From: Conchocele bisecta
Taxonomy: Eukaryota > Mollusca > Bivalvia > Lucinida > Thyasiridae
Assembly: GCA_029237695.1 (NCBI GenBank)
Contig: CM055275.1
Coordinates: 10,614,899-10,678,898 of the forward strand
Direction of reading: 5' to 3'
Length of the DNA stretch: 64,000 bases
Shown: piece by piece, positions 34,575 to 46,188 of the stretch
Layout of the letters: every line of letters begins with the position of its first letter
Position numbering within the stretch: the first letter of the stretch is position 1
Made by a program: the position numbers and the translations under genes
Notes under the pieces: generated by a model
Told to the model about the DNA's origin: nothing
What the model saw: the letters and a program-made list of their open reading frames with translations, nothing else
Databases searched by the model: none

Positions 34575-36155
34575 CTGAGCAAAACTAGAAACGTCCTCCA
34601 TGTTTAAGGAAAGATTCATCAAAAACCAAAAGGGTTACATTTAAAAATCAAAATGGAAAAACAAGTTCATTCATTTCTGTATCAAAGCCAATAAATTGCA
34701 TTTGGATATCTTGTTAAATATTCGAGAGATAACCGGCCAAGGGCGGTAGGGGTCAAAATCAAAAATCACAAAAACTCAGAAATGTGTTACTCAATGTTTA
34801 GAGATGGAATTTCAATAAGTAATGTGGCAAATTCAGTAAATCTCGTTAGTACCGAGTGTGGCCACCATTTGCATGAATGCATGCAATGATCCTACGCCGC
34901 ATCGACGTGACGTAATGCAATACCAGTGCGTTGGGCAAATTCCTCCATTCCCGTTGTAATGCCCGTGTAAGATCGCGAACATTGTCAATCTGATGGTTAG
35001 CTCGTGCTTTGCGGCCCAGCTCATCCCATATGTGCTCAATGGGATTGAGATCCGGGGAGACCGCGGGCCATGGCATGACGTCGACGTTGTTTTGCTGTAA
35101 GTATTGAGTGGTGACCCTGGCTAGTGTGAGGGCGGGCATTGTCGTGCATCAATGTCACACCAGGACCATGCTGATGGATAAATGGTAAGGCATGTGCATT
35201 TAGCACATCTGCAACATGACGTTGTGCATTGATGTTGCCCTGTACAACAACCAAATCTGTCTTCCGGTTTCCCATGATCCCACCCCAGACCATTACGCTC
35301 CCTCCCCCAAACCTGTTCTTCTCAACAATGCAACAATCGGTGAATCTTTCATTTTTACGCCTGTATACCCGTAATCTTCCGTCAGCATGACTAACTGTGA
35401 ACCGAGATTCATCGGTGAACAAAACTCGGTTCCAGTCAGCCCACCCTCTCCAGTTCAGATGACGTCGCGCCCATAACAGTCTGGCAGCACGGTCACGTTG
35501 GGTCATTATCTGACCAGTGTACGGGCGGCGTGCCCGGATTGGTTGGGCGTTACGACGTAACCGGTTGCGAATGGTCTGCCCTGAGACACCGTATCGCCTA
35601 GCAGTGACTGTGGCTGCCAATCGACGTTGACGTAAGTGCGTCAACGTAATGTAACGATCGGCTCTAGCCGTCGTTACACGAGGCCACCAGGTCGCTGCCG
35701 GTCGTGAACAGCCCCAGTCTGCTGGTACCGGGCTGCAAGACGATCAATCGTCTTCCGACAGCAACCAAACCGAGGCGCGACCGCCCTGGCGGCCATCCCA
35801 CCCGCAAGCATCCCAATTGCCTGATTTCGCTCGTTTTCGGAAAGCCGTGGCATATCGAAAACAGTGAAAAATTAAAAAAGTTTTTTAATTTTCCGAATAG
35901 CCCCTATCGCATGAATGGTACGACATGAACTGAATCACCTTATCGATGACAAGTATAGCGTGCACGTGCAAAAAGTGGAAATCAACGTTCCGGTCACTGG
36001 CCGCTATGTAAACCGTGTGTATCGGCTAAACTCTACAACGATCGTATTCTGAACATCGCCACGGTTTATAAAAATACATGTACTTTGAACATGTGGTACA
36101 TACATAGACAGCGCTACACCGGCTATAAAACAGGGACGTTTCTAGTTTTGTTGAG
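34575..36155. mobile_element. Tc1-like DNA transposon, 1581 bp
   Basis: Terminal inverted repeats CTGAGCAAAACTAGAAACGT (34575) and its inverse at 36134-36155 differ at 2 of 22 positions. TA duplicates flank the element (34573-34574, 36156-36157). The flanks join to TTTATCTA-TACA-type sequence that is an uninterrupted array unit elsewhere (TTATCTACATATATCTGCAC), which confirms both ends. Confidence 0.93.
34846..35853 (-). pseudogene. Tc1-like DD34E transposase, frameshifted
   Basis: The reading starts MPRLSENERNQAIGMLAGG (35853), a typical N-terminal HTH of this Tc1 group (SENERNQAIGML...RFGCCRKTIDRL). A second HTH block follows (LRQRRLAATVTARRYGVSG...IRNRL). Catalytic signatures are VLFTDESRF (first Asp), LMHDNARPH (second Asp) and SPDLNPIEHIWDELGRK (Glu). 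The frame breaks twice: near 35680, where the first frame hits a stop after GGLV and the next resumes with HLRQRRL, and near 35122 just after DNARPHT. Ordinary length for the family is about 340 residues, which this would match. With two frameshifts it should be inactive; the catalytic residues themselves are kept, so decay is recent. Confidence 0.92.
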
Positions 36156-37369
36156 TATACAAAAATCTGCACAGGTCCACATAATGCCACAATATTTTCA
36201 ACACAGTACCCAATGTAGTGATTTACCTGTATAAATTACCTGGTCAGCAGTGGTCAAGCACTGGACATCTGCACATGCTAGCACATGGTTCTCCCAGTTT
36301 CTATTGTTCTCTCTACAGGTAAGGTGTACAGAGCACACGAGAAAAGGTGTACAGAGCAGACGAGAAAACAGGTCTTCATGCATTATAGTCCAGTTTGTAG
36401 AGTGCGCAAAACAAAAAAGGGAGATAACTCAAAAATTAGCTACGCAAGAGTTGTCATTCTTGTGCGCGACACACCTCCGGGTCGTGGTCTATGCATGTGT
36501 GAAGTTTCATGAAAATATTCCAAAGGGGGGTGGTCGAGTTATGCTCCGGACAGGAAATCAGTGAGCGAAAACAAAAAAGGGAGATAACTCAAAAATTAGC
36601 TATGCAAGAGTTGTCATTCTTGTGCACGACACTTCCTTCGGTTCGTGGTCTAATTGAATGTGTTAGTTTCATAAACATATTCCAAAGGTGGTCTCGTTAT
36701 GGTCAATCAGTGCGCAAAACAAAAAAAGGGAGAATAAACTAAAAAATTAGCTATGCAAGATTTGTCATTCTTGTGCGCGACACTTCGGGTTCGGGTCGTG
36801 GTCTATGCATGTGTAAAGTTTCATGAAATAATCCAAAGGGGTGGTGGAGTTATGCTCCGGACACGAAATCAGTGCGAGAAACAAAAAAGGGAGATAACTC
36901 AAAAATTAGCTATGCAAGAGTTGTCATTCTTGTGCGCGACACACCTTTGGGTCATGGTCTATGCATGTGTGAAGTTTCATGAAAATATTCCAAAGGGTGT
37001 TCGAGTTATGCTCCGGACAAGAAGATTCTGCGGCGGACGCGGCGCGCTGTCAAATCCATAGTATCCCCCGACGGAGTCCGGGGGATACAATAAATATTAC
37101 TAAATGATTATATCTGTATAGTGGGCACTCGTAATTTTTAGAACTTTTGGAAGTGACACAATATGAAACACTTATTTAATTCCTATAAAGAACATTTTGT
37201 GCCTATTGAGCGGGCATATACTTTTTAACCCTTAGAATGCGGGAACCGAAAATAGTTGTCTGCTGATAATTCATATTTTGTCTTTTCTCTCAGTAAAAAC
37301 ATGGTTTGGCAGCATTTTAGAATCATTTCCATTGGAAATGATTCTAAAGTGCTGCCAAACCAAACTAGA

Positions 37370-38014
37370 TTGGTCAGTAAGCGAGGCTTACGGAATACCC
37401 CCTGCATGGGCCCAGGTACCCCTAAAATATGTAAAAATGTCCAAGTGTGTGGGCTTGTGACCTTGACCCTGGGCTTAGCGGGAGCGGCATGAACGTGAAG
37501 GAGCAAGGAAATAGAAGTTATAACCGATTTCTCTGATGTTAAGTTTTGTAAAGAGACTAAGTATGTGACCTTGACCTCGAGGTCAGCGGAGATTTATCAC
37601 AGCATGATAGTAGAGCCTTAGAGGAATGCATGCATAAAATATTAAGAATTTTCGATGAAAGAAATAGAAGTTATAACATATTTCTCTGATGTTAAGTTTT
37701 GTAAAGAGACTTAAGTATGTGACCTTGACCTTGGACGGTCGTAGATTTTTCACAGCCTTAGAGGAATGCGCAAGTGAAATATTAAGAATTTTCAATGAAG
37801 GAAATAGAAGTTATAACTTATTTCTCTGATGTTAAGTTGGACGGTCGTGGATTTTGGCACAGCATGGTAGTAGAGCCTTACAGGAATGCATGTGTGAAAT
37901 ATTAAGCATTTTAGATGAAGGAAATAGAAGTTATAACAATATTTCTCTGATGTTAAGTTTTGTAAAGAGACTAAGTATTTGACCTTGACCTTGGGGGGGG
38001 GGGGGGGGGGGGGG
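37370..38014. repeat. P-type tandem array ending in a G tract
   Basis: GTGACCTTGACC and CTCTGATGTTAAGTTTTG units about 120-175 bp apart; ends in an uninterrupted run of about 23 G (37993-38015), which may be a collapsed or expanded assembly position. Confidence 0.7.
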
Positions 38015-38066
38015 GCATGTATAATGTATAATTAATTTAGCATAGGATGGAGATTGAACTTATATT

Positions 38067-38470
38067 CAGGGCTCCAGATAAGGAATTTGTAATTGAGGTG
38101 TAATTGTCACTCCATCATTTCTGAAGCAATTGGCCGGTGTTTCAAAATTTTAATTGGGTAAAATAAAATAACTACTGTTTACACATCAACAGACATCAAT
38201 TATTGAATGGTTTGCTTCGAAATGAAAACATGTCTGGGCATTTCATTAGAATTGCTTGGAGACAATTCTAATGAAATACCAAGATGTATTTTCATGGAAA
38301 ATAAGAAAAATATGCTATATTTGTGGTCTGTTTATTGTTTTCTGCAGCATGATAAAGGTACCACAAATTTTTAATTGCTTTTTGATACTCGCTACTTCAG
38401 ATTTCAATTGGGTATTTGGTAATTTTAATTGGGTATTTAATCAAATACGCAGCTTATCTGGAGCGCTGAA
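38067..38470. mobile_element. TIR element M, copy 3 (complete)
   Basis: CAGGGCTCCAGATAAGGAAT...CTTATCTGGAGCGCTG, with central hairpin CATTTCATTAGAATTGC / CAATTCTAATGAAATAC. Confidence 0.8.
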
Positions 38471-38689
38471 GTAAAGTATTAAAGGCCAATGCTCTGTCCA
38501 TCCACTAGAATACTGCAGCAAGCAAGCAGAGGCTCACGGCCCCGCCGTCACCTGGTCAGACAACCAACTACTTTCTAAGTCATTTGGCCTTCACCGTAGG
38601 CATGCAACCATATACATGTACATGTAGGTGGGGAAATTTTTACACATACTGATTGGCAGATTACATACATTATAACATATCAGTATGAG

Positions 38690-39428
38690 TACCGTAAATA
38701 TTCTAATAGACGCCGATGCTCTAATAGACGCCCACTCCCCCCCCCCACTTTTTAAGTTGAAAAGGACACATTTTTTGGCAGATTTTCACGAAATTAGTGC
38801 CTCTAATAAACGCCCAGTACCGACTTGAAACAAAATCGGAGCTAATTGTCCAATTAGATTTTTTTTCTTTCCATTATTTCGAAAGCAACTTCCTTTAAAA
38901 ACGGGGAAAAACATATTTGCTACTTTCACTTTCAAAAGCGGAAGCGAAATTCGACTGTTTCCGGTGTCACAGTAAATTCCTCATCAGCAGTAGCTATTTG
39001 CACGGACACAGGGTGATCAGAATTTACACGGTTACAGAGATGCCATTTTCAAAGCATCTCAAACCCGACAGATCCGAAAGCTAACGCTGACGAAACGTCC
39101 GTAGGCGTAGATCTGATCAGCATTAATGATTGACGCTGTCTTGATATACATTACCATTAAATTTAACATTTCTACCGACTGTACCATAATGACCAGAGTG
39201 GGCCGAAACGTCTTGGCCGAAATGTTTATAAACTGACAGACAGTACAATCAAGTCTGGCGTTTGAGAGTAACGTCCCGTAGTTCAGATAGCAGTACATCG
39301 TATATTGTTTTATCATTTTCCCTTTGCTGAATAACACTTGCCTCTATTAACGCCCACCCTGGACTTCGGAGCCAGTGGTGATTCTAATAGACGCCGACGC
39401 CCGGGCGTCTATTAGAATCTTTACGGTA
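38690..39428. mobile_element. mariner/pogo-like TIR element (ACCGTAAA type)
   Basis: TACCGTAAATATTCTAATAG at the left and CTATTAGAATCTTTACGGTA at the right; TA at both borders. 739 bp with internal AATAAACGCCC repeats of the TIR motif. No transposase seen. 39429-39727 holds a short fragment shared with 24216-24360 and no gene. Confidence 0.75.
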
Positions 39429-39727
39429 TATTTAAAATAAGAGTGTCGACTCGAAGGTCACAGAATACGCCTGACAGTGAAGATGCAGAAATGTGAAGCT
39501 GTCACCAAGGCAAGAAACATTAACGAGAATCTGAAAATGTAATATAGCATTATTTCTTCCTCTTGTTGTGATAAACAGTTATAGTAATTTAGGTAGAGAT
39601 GCGTAAAGTAAAAATTATATAGAATTGGATACAAAAATGTAGAAAAAATGGCTAAGTTAAAAATGTGATATTTTTGTTAAAACATATTTTTTTCGGAATA
39701 AAAACACCAAGGTGCACATCTTCAATA

Positions 39728-39992
39728 TTTATCCCGTCAACACAGTGCGTATGTGCCGTGAAACACGGTGCCGTGAAACATTTTTGATATCCAGTCAATA
39801 CTATTTTTGCATTTTACAGCCATTTGTAGGTGTTCCCGGGATAAATAGAATAGTAGGTTAGTGCCGTGAATGGGAAAAAATATCTGGCGCGGCACAGAAA
39901 CGGGATGTGCTCGGCAGAGCCTCGCCCATCCCGTTTCCTGAGCCTTGCCAGATATTTTTTCCCATTCACGGCACTAACCTACTATTCTCTAT
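39728..39992. mobile_element. composite element C, copy 4 (inverse orientation)
   Basis: TTTATCCCGTCAACAC, GTGCCGTGAAACACGG, then the 150-bp hairpin ending CTAACCTACTATTCTCTA. Confidence 0.8.
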
Positions 39993-40005
39993 GTGTAGAA
40001 GACTA

Positions 40006-40365
40006 TGCCAGCTGTATTGGTCATGAATACTCTGCCAGCTGTATTGGTCATGACACTCTGCATGTCATGGACACTTGCCAGTATGTCTGCAGCAGCTGTA
40101 TAGGTATGAACACTATGCCAGCTGTATTGGTCATGAACACTATGCCAGCTGTATTGGTCATGAACACTCTGCCAGCTGTATTGGTCATGAACACTATGCC
40201 AGCTGTATTGGTCATGAACACTATGCCAGCTGTATTGGTCATGAACACTATGCCAGCTGTATTGGTCATGAACACTATGCCAGCTGTATTGGTCATGAAC
40301 ACTATGCCAGCTGTATTGGTCATGAACACTCTGCCAGCTGTATTGGTCATGAACACTCTGCTGTC
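40006..40365. repeat. 27-bp minisatellite
   Basis: Unit ATGCCAGCTGTATTGGTCAT + GAACACT, about eleven copies, the last nine very uniform. Because 27 is a multiple of 3, frames stay open on both strands; that is not evidence of coding. Confidence 0.93.
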
Positions 40366-40369
40366 AATG

Positions 40370-40850
40370 CAGGGGCGGATCTGGAGGGTTGTTCCGGGGT
40401 TGCAACCCCCGTTCAGCCATGGAGTTTACATAGATCACAGTTTACCACCAGTTGGAGTCTGAATTTAAATCTATCTATTTTCTTTATTTCTCAACCAAAG
40501 TATATGTTGTGACCACTCATTTGAACCGTCTCGGCGAGACGGTTCAAATGAGTGGTCACAACATATACTTCTGATGAGAAATAAAGAAATTCTTGAGCCT
40601 TGCCGGATATTTTTCCCATTCACGGCACTAACCTACTATTCTCTATGTGTAGAAGACTATGCCAGCTGTATTGGTCATGAACACTCTGCTGTCAATGCAG
40701 GGGCGGATCTGGAGGGTGGTTCCGGGGTTGCAACCCCCGTTCAGCCATGGAGTTTACATAGATCACAGTTTACCACCAGTTGGAGTCTGAATTTAAATGC
40801 CGTAAAACAGATGAAAGTGCATTTCGAAGAGCTCGAAAATAGGACAACCC
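40370..40850. repeat. duplicated block with D hairpin between copies
   Basis: GTCAATGCAGGGGCGGATCT...ACCACCAGTTGGAGTCTG occurs at 40366-40470 and again at 40690-40795. Between them are a D hairpin (40485-40590), a C fragment (40598-40640) and one minisatellite unit. The block C-fragment + minisatellite + unique sequence has therefore been duplicated. Confidence 0.75.
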
Positions 40851-40851
40851 C

Positions 40852-41006
40852 CTAGTTGCGAACGGTAACTCTTGCAATTACTCCCGTACCGTCCGTAGCT
40901 ACATGTAGCTACGGACAGTACGGGAGTAATTGCAAGAGTTACCGTTCGCAACTAGAGCTACGGACGGTACGGGAGTACATTGCAAGAGTTACCGTTCGCA
41001 ACTAGA
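40852..41006. repeat. near-perfect 100-bp palindrome with an extra arm
   Basis: TAGTTGCGAACGGTAACTCT...CGTAGCTACATGTAGCTACG...and inverse, with essentially no loop, followed by a second right arm (40956-41006). A second copy at 41511-41660 is similarly rearranged. 41007-41500 shows no gene; its 41375-41490 part is repeated at 41650-41750. Confidence 0.85.
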
Positions 41007-41754
41007 CAACCCCCTCGTTCACGAAATTTGGATCCGCACCTGCAGTTATAAAAGGTGTGCAAGCATGGATTTCACTAAATGATCATGTGAGCAGAACAGA
41101 AAGTTGAATTTGCAAGTTGTCCATGAAGAATACGTATACATCGTCACCTTCTTGAACACATGACAAGCTTGAATAAGAAAATGAATAAGCAACCGCTGTA
41201 AAATAAGGTGGTCATCGAGAAGAGTAGTGTCTCTTCTATAACATAGTAGGTTGATGACACGGGGTGCTTAGCCAGATCCATGGCTAACATATCAGAAGTT
41301 TCATGAATACAATGTCTCAAAATGTATGTCCAAGACTGTTGATGCCATTGATAGAGCAGGCACCAAAATTGTGACAGCTCTGTCTAACATTCGACTAAAG
41401 TGGGTCATACAATTACGTACACACGCCACATGATTACATACATGTATGCAAGGATTCCACTTTCGCAATTGGAGATAAAAAATTACAATTTTCGAAAATA
41501 GGACAACCCCCTAGTTGCGAACGGTAACTCTTGCAATTACTCCCGTACCGTCCGTAGCTACATGTAGCTACGGACGGTACGGGAGTAGATTGCAAGAGTC
41601 TACATGTAGTTGCGAACGGTAACTCTTGCAATTACTCCCGTACCGTCCATAGCTCTGTCTAACATTCGACTAAAGTGGGTCATACAATTACGTACACACA
41701 CCACATGATTACATACATTGCAATTGGAGATAAAAAATTACAATTTTCGAAAAA

Positions 41755-41912
41755 ACAAGAAATGCGTCTGTCGAACGCGGATGCCACCTGCAGCATATTT
41801 GAGAAACTGTGACAAAGTGGTCAACCGAAAAGTGTGACGGACGGACAGACAGACAGACAGACAGTCCAAACACTATATGCCACCCGTTTCTTCGAAACCC
41901 GGTGGCATAAAA
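41755..41912. mobile_element. H5 element, copy b (short)
   Basis: Same start (ACAAGAAATGCGTCTGTCG) and GGATGCCACC; ends with hairpin ATGCCACCCG...GGGTTTCG/CCCGGTGGCAT then AAAAA. Only GGAC/AGAC repeats in between. Confidence 0.75.
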
Positions 41913-42176
41913 ACTTCTTTTTTTTTTGAAGTGGTGATTTTTTTATTTTCCCCAGCGGAATCCCCGATATACATGTACATGTATGTAGTAAGTATGATTC
42001 TGTACGGATGTGGGGGTGGGGTGGGTGAGGGGTACATAAAAAATAAATATTCAGCCCTGAAATTAGAATAACTGATCCTGTGCCTGGTCCTCCCCACAGC
42101 AGAGTCACTTAGTCCCATCCCCTAAAAGTAATAGGATAATAACTATTTTTACTACTCTTAGAATTGGTAGAACCTG

Positions 42177-42350
42177 TAGCTTATTTCACCAACATTGCAA
42201 AGTATACTTTTCTAGCAAAGTATACTTTGAGAGAGTAATCATTTATTTTTCCCGAAATGCATTATTTCATATAGAACTAACGACTGGATATATTTGATGA
42301 TTAAAAGACTGCAGAATTGGCTGTGATAATGTAATAAATTCAGTATAATA
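42177..42350. mobile_element. MITE-A, copy 6 (rearranged)
   Basis: Left terminus runs into an inverted internal segment; the right part ends where an H3 element starts. Confidence 0.65.
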
Positions 42351-42900
42351 ACAAGAAACGAGGCAAAGCCACAAAGGCCAGGTTTTTTCCAAGCATAGAC
42401 ACTTGGATAACATAATTATACCCACTTTTTATAGACTAGATGGCTGTGGCCTGCATGTCGCGCCTTGGGGCGAGGCATGGAAACTAAAAAAAGATATATA
42501 GTAGATGGAAAAACTTTAACCGGACACACGGACGTACCGACGTATGCCAAAATGCCGACTATATCGCGCTTTCCGCAAGCGGGCGCGACAATGATAATAA
42601 ACACCCATGTGAAGTATCAAGGTAATGGGTGAAGCAGTTGCAGAGATAATAGTACACAAAAAAACTTTAAGAAAAAAATTCAAAGTAATTTGACCTCGAC
42701 ATTGGGCACAGGGGCCGCACGGTTGGGGGGTAGAATGAAAATATGGATAATGATAAACATCCATGTGAAGTTTAAAGGTAATGGGCGAAGCAGTTGCAGA
42801 GATATAGTATAACGAAAAACTTTTAACCAAAAAACTTTAACCAGACGTACGTTAAAAAGTTAACATTGAAAATGGCTAAGTCAATTACGTAGAAATAATA
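42351..42900. mobile_element. H3 element, copy b (5' part)
   Basis: ACAAGAAACGAGGCAAAGCC start and first two interior units, then truncated. Confidence 0.72.
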
Positions 42901-43120
42901 ACTGGTCCTGATTGATCAAGTGTTTATAGGTTGAAATAGGCTACTGGTCCTGATTGATCAAGTGTTTATAGGTTGAAATAGGCTACTGAAGCCAAAAAAT
43001 GTACATGTACATGTATCCGAGTGCCAAACCAGGGATTTTGGGATTCCGGTAAGGATGAACCCCATCGTTAAGTTTACCCTTTGCATGATCCCAACCAGCA
43101 CCACTAACAGTAAAGCCCAG

Positions 43121-43433
43121 TAGCCTATTTCATCAACATTGCAAAGTATACTTTAGTACCAAAGTATACTTTGAGGGAGAAATTTTCAATTTTATGATAA
43201 ATTTATTAATTTTTATTATACTGAATTTATTACATTATCACAGCCAATTTGGCTGTGATAATGTAATAAATTCAGTATAATAATTCTGCATACTTTTAAT
43301 CATGAAATATATGCATTTGTTAGTTCTATATGAAATAATGCATTTCAGGAAAAATAAATGATTAATCCCTCAAAGTATACTTTGCTAGTAAAGTATACTT
43401 TGCAATGTTGATGAAATATGCTACAGATAAGGA
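43121..43433. mobile_element. MITE-A, copy 7
   Basis: Complete; nearly identical to copy 3. Immediately followed by element M copy 4 (43434-43750), which starts within its terminal bases. Confidence 0.82.
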
Positions 43434-43989
43434 ATTAGTAATTGAGTATTGTCACTCCATCATTTCTGAAGCAATTGGGTATTTCAAGATTTTAATTTGG
43501 TAAAATAAAATCACACTACTGGTTACACATCAATAGGCTCCAGAGCTCCATATTTGCATATTTTCCGTAATTATTTTAGCTGAATACGCATTGATTATCA
43601 ACTGTGTAAGTACAAAATACGCACAGCAATGTTCCCTATTTACCGTAGTAATGAAGAAAATCAATAATCCATTTGTAAAAGATACGCAATGATTTTGAAA
43701 TCACGGGTTATAGTACGCTTTAGACACAAAGCTTATCTGGAGCTCTGAAAGCCAGCATGCAATTGGAATATTTTACATCAATACCCACACCATAACCCGT
43801 AAATGTGACATATAGGATCCAATCCCGTTAAACTGGCCTAAAATGACTGTATCTGTTAACAGGACGTTAAACACAATTAAAAGAAATTATACAGAATAAA
43901 AAGCAATGAAGATTTTCGTGACAATCATTATTCTGGATTTTGTAAAAGTGATTTGATGTGAAAAGGTATACCAGCCTGACATTAAATCT

Positions 43990-44348
43990 GAATAATTCCA
44001 GCACAAAAATATTTACACTATTCCCTAACATTTGATTGGCCCGTAGGAAGTCTCTGTCCAAAATTTATATCCCAGTAAACTCCCACGCCAAACTACTTTC
44101 CATAACCGTGAGGCGCAGTTAAAATAATTATTAAGAAAACGGAAAATAAACACATTTTCTTGATGAATTTATTTCAAATGCTGGAATTATAAGGAATGAA
44201 TGGCCTTTTTGTGGAATTTATCGGGGATATAAACTTGGAAAAGTCGCGGGAATACTGGACGATCCCTTCCGGCCTTCGTCCAGTATTCCCGCGACTTTTC
44301 CAAGTTTATACCCCGATAAATTCCAAAAAAAGGCCATTCATTCCTATA
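43990..44348. mobile_element. MITE family E, copy 3
   Basis: Complete copy. A short sequence (GATTTTCGTGACAATCATTA...AAGGTATACCAGCC) stands on both sides (43911-43977 and 44352-44418), a 67-bp direct repeat that is too long for an ordinary target duplication. Confidence 0.78.
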
Positions 44349-44419
44349 ATGAAGATTTTCGTGACAATCATTATTCTGGATTTTGTAAAAGTGATTTGAT
44401 GTGAAAAGGTATACCAGCC

Positions 44420-44560
44420 TGGACCCGGTTGTTCAAAACATCCATTAGCTTAACAGACTGTTAAATCCTTAACTGAATGGTTAAAATCTCTGTTTTAACA
44501 GAGATTTTAACCATTCAGTTAAGGATTTAACAGTCCGTTAAGCTAACAACCGGGCCCTGA
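44420..44560. mobile_element. hairpin MITE
   Basis: CCCGGTTGTT...TTAGCTTAACAGACTGTTAA...AATCTCTGTTTTAACAGAGATT...AACAACCGGG: arms of about 60 bp. A second unrelated hairpin (ATCAGATCTTCCGATA / TATCGGAAGATCTGAT) is at 44885-44962. Confidence 0.8.
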
Positions 44561-45039
44561 CATTAAATCTGAATATCAAGAAAAAATGTTATGTTTTTGT
44601 ATACAATGCTCTATGCATTTTATATTTCATCAAATATGAGTTAGTGGGGGACGTACACAAGTGCTGTACATGTAATGGAATGGTGCTTAACGGCCCATCA
44701 ACACAAAAGAGTAACATTTAGGGCCAAGAAATGCTGATGAAGAATAAAGATAACAGTAAAATAGTATGTTAGATGTGGTAGGCAATCAGATGATTAGGGT
44801 AACAATAAAAATATGATGAGCAATGGAGACGAGTGACATGTATACAATGATAAAATTATAGAAGTGAGAAACATGTATACAATGATAAAAATCAGATCTT
44901 CCGATACAAGCTGGTTTCATGGAGAAAACAGCTTCTATCGGAAGATCTGATTTTTATCATTCGTGCAAACAACAGTAAAGCAAACGTATTAGTGGAGAGT
45001 CATAGCTGTCATGGTTAAATATCACATCAAAGTCAAACA

Positions 45040-45740
45040 CGTCAACGTATGCTAAATATGGTGGCCACTTTGAATTTTAAAATTACAAACATAAATGTTA
45101 TTGCATATAAATGTGACTAATATACTTGTTCAATCAATATCATACATAACCAGTCACATGTAGTCCAAACTGTTGTTATTCTCTTGCTGATAAAACTGCT
45201 TAATTAAAACGGTGGCCATTTTGAAATACAATTGTATATAAACAACAATCTAATTTCATTATGTGACATAGTGATACAGGTTGCAATGAAATATTTCATT
45301 TACTGCATGATTCTGACCATTTTACCAACAAAATTGCTTGTGCTCAATTGAAAATAACAAAAAATGTATTGCTATGGTGGCATTTTGAATTTTAAAGTGG
45401 CAGAAATATCTGTTATTGTACAGAAATGTTACTATAATATTTAATTTGTTAAATATATCCCATAAATAACTTGGACTATATTGTGGTCGAAAATATGATT
45501 ATTCTTTGACAAAAAGAGGACATGGGTCTTGAAGGGTGGCTATTTTTAAATTCAAGATGGCCGCCACATGTGTGACCAAAAAAATTGGAACCAATTTGTT
45601 TTTTGTACTAAGTCACGTACTCTGTCATAAAAATACATTTTCGAAGACTATAGCAAACATTTCAGCAGGTTCACTTTTTGACGACTACAAGCCAAGCAGA
45701 AGCAATATACATGTACGCATGTTGATGTATGGTTAGTAAA
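45040..45740. repeat. tandem array, about 160-bp units
   Basis: GGTGGCCACTTTGAATTTTA-type starts near 45060, 45212, 45374 and 45530, each followed by TTATTGTATA-AATGT and a TAATTTG-type stretch. Ends with GGGGCGGAACGCCACTGG. No gene. Confidence 0.6.
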
Positions 45741-45772
45741 CAAGGGGCGGAACGCCACTGGAAAAACATCTT

Positions 45773-46131
45773 GAAATAATTCCAGCACAAAAGTATTTAC
45801 ACAATTCCCTAACATTTGATTGGCCCGTAGCTAGTCTCTGTCCAAAATTTATATCCCAGTAAACTCCCACGCCGAACTACTTTCCGTAACCGTGAGGAGC
45901 AGTTAAAATAATTCTTAAGAAAACGGAAAATAAACACATTTTCTTGATTAATTTATTTAAAATGCTGGAATTATAAGGAATGAATGGCCTTTTTGTGGAA
46001 TTTATCGGGGATATAAACTTGGAAAAGTCGCGGGAATACTGGACGAGGCCTTCCGGCCTTCGTCCAGTATTCCCGCGACTTTTCCAAGTTTATACCCTGA
46101 TAAATTCCACAAAAAGGCCATTCATTCCTAT
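45773..46131. mobile_element. MITE family E, copy 4
   Basis: Complete copy ending 58 bp from the FER exon 1 donor. Confidence 0.78.
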
Positions 46132-46188
46132 AATGATAAATATGTATAGGGAATAAAAAGAAAGTGAATGTAATCTAAGTTAACCCAC

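Larger units (their letters stand above)
32987..37094. mobile_element. H1 element: large array-bearing Helentron-like element carrying a Tc1 insertion
   Basis: Starts AACTAGAAATGG; subterminal GTATCCCCC at 33020-33028 matches the 3' hairpin GTATCCCCC...GGGGGATAC (37061-37088) followed by AATAAA. Interior: one unit of a 155-170 bp repeat (GGGAGATAACT...AGAGTTGTCATTCTTG), then five to six units of another (CTACTGGAGCCCAGAATTT...TATTTATCTACATATATCTG...CAACACAGTTTACGG) at 33180-36240 with very A/T-rich spacers (poly-A tracts 34380-34495), then four more units of the first (36400-37020). No gene apart from the inserted transposon. Confidence 0.72.

Noticed and set aside
37993..38015. G run as a G-quadruplex or telomere-like feature
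   Set aside because: A homopolymer at the edge of a repeat array is more likely an expanded or misassembled microsatellite.
39866..40462. 198-codon frame and companions on both strands across the 27-bp minisatellite
   Set aside because: A 27-bp unit without a stop keeps several frames open automatically; the peptide is a pure repeat flanked by transposon hairpins.
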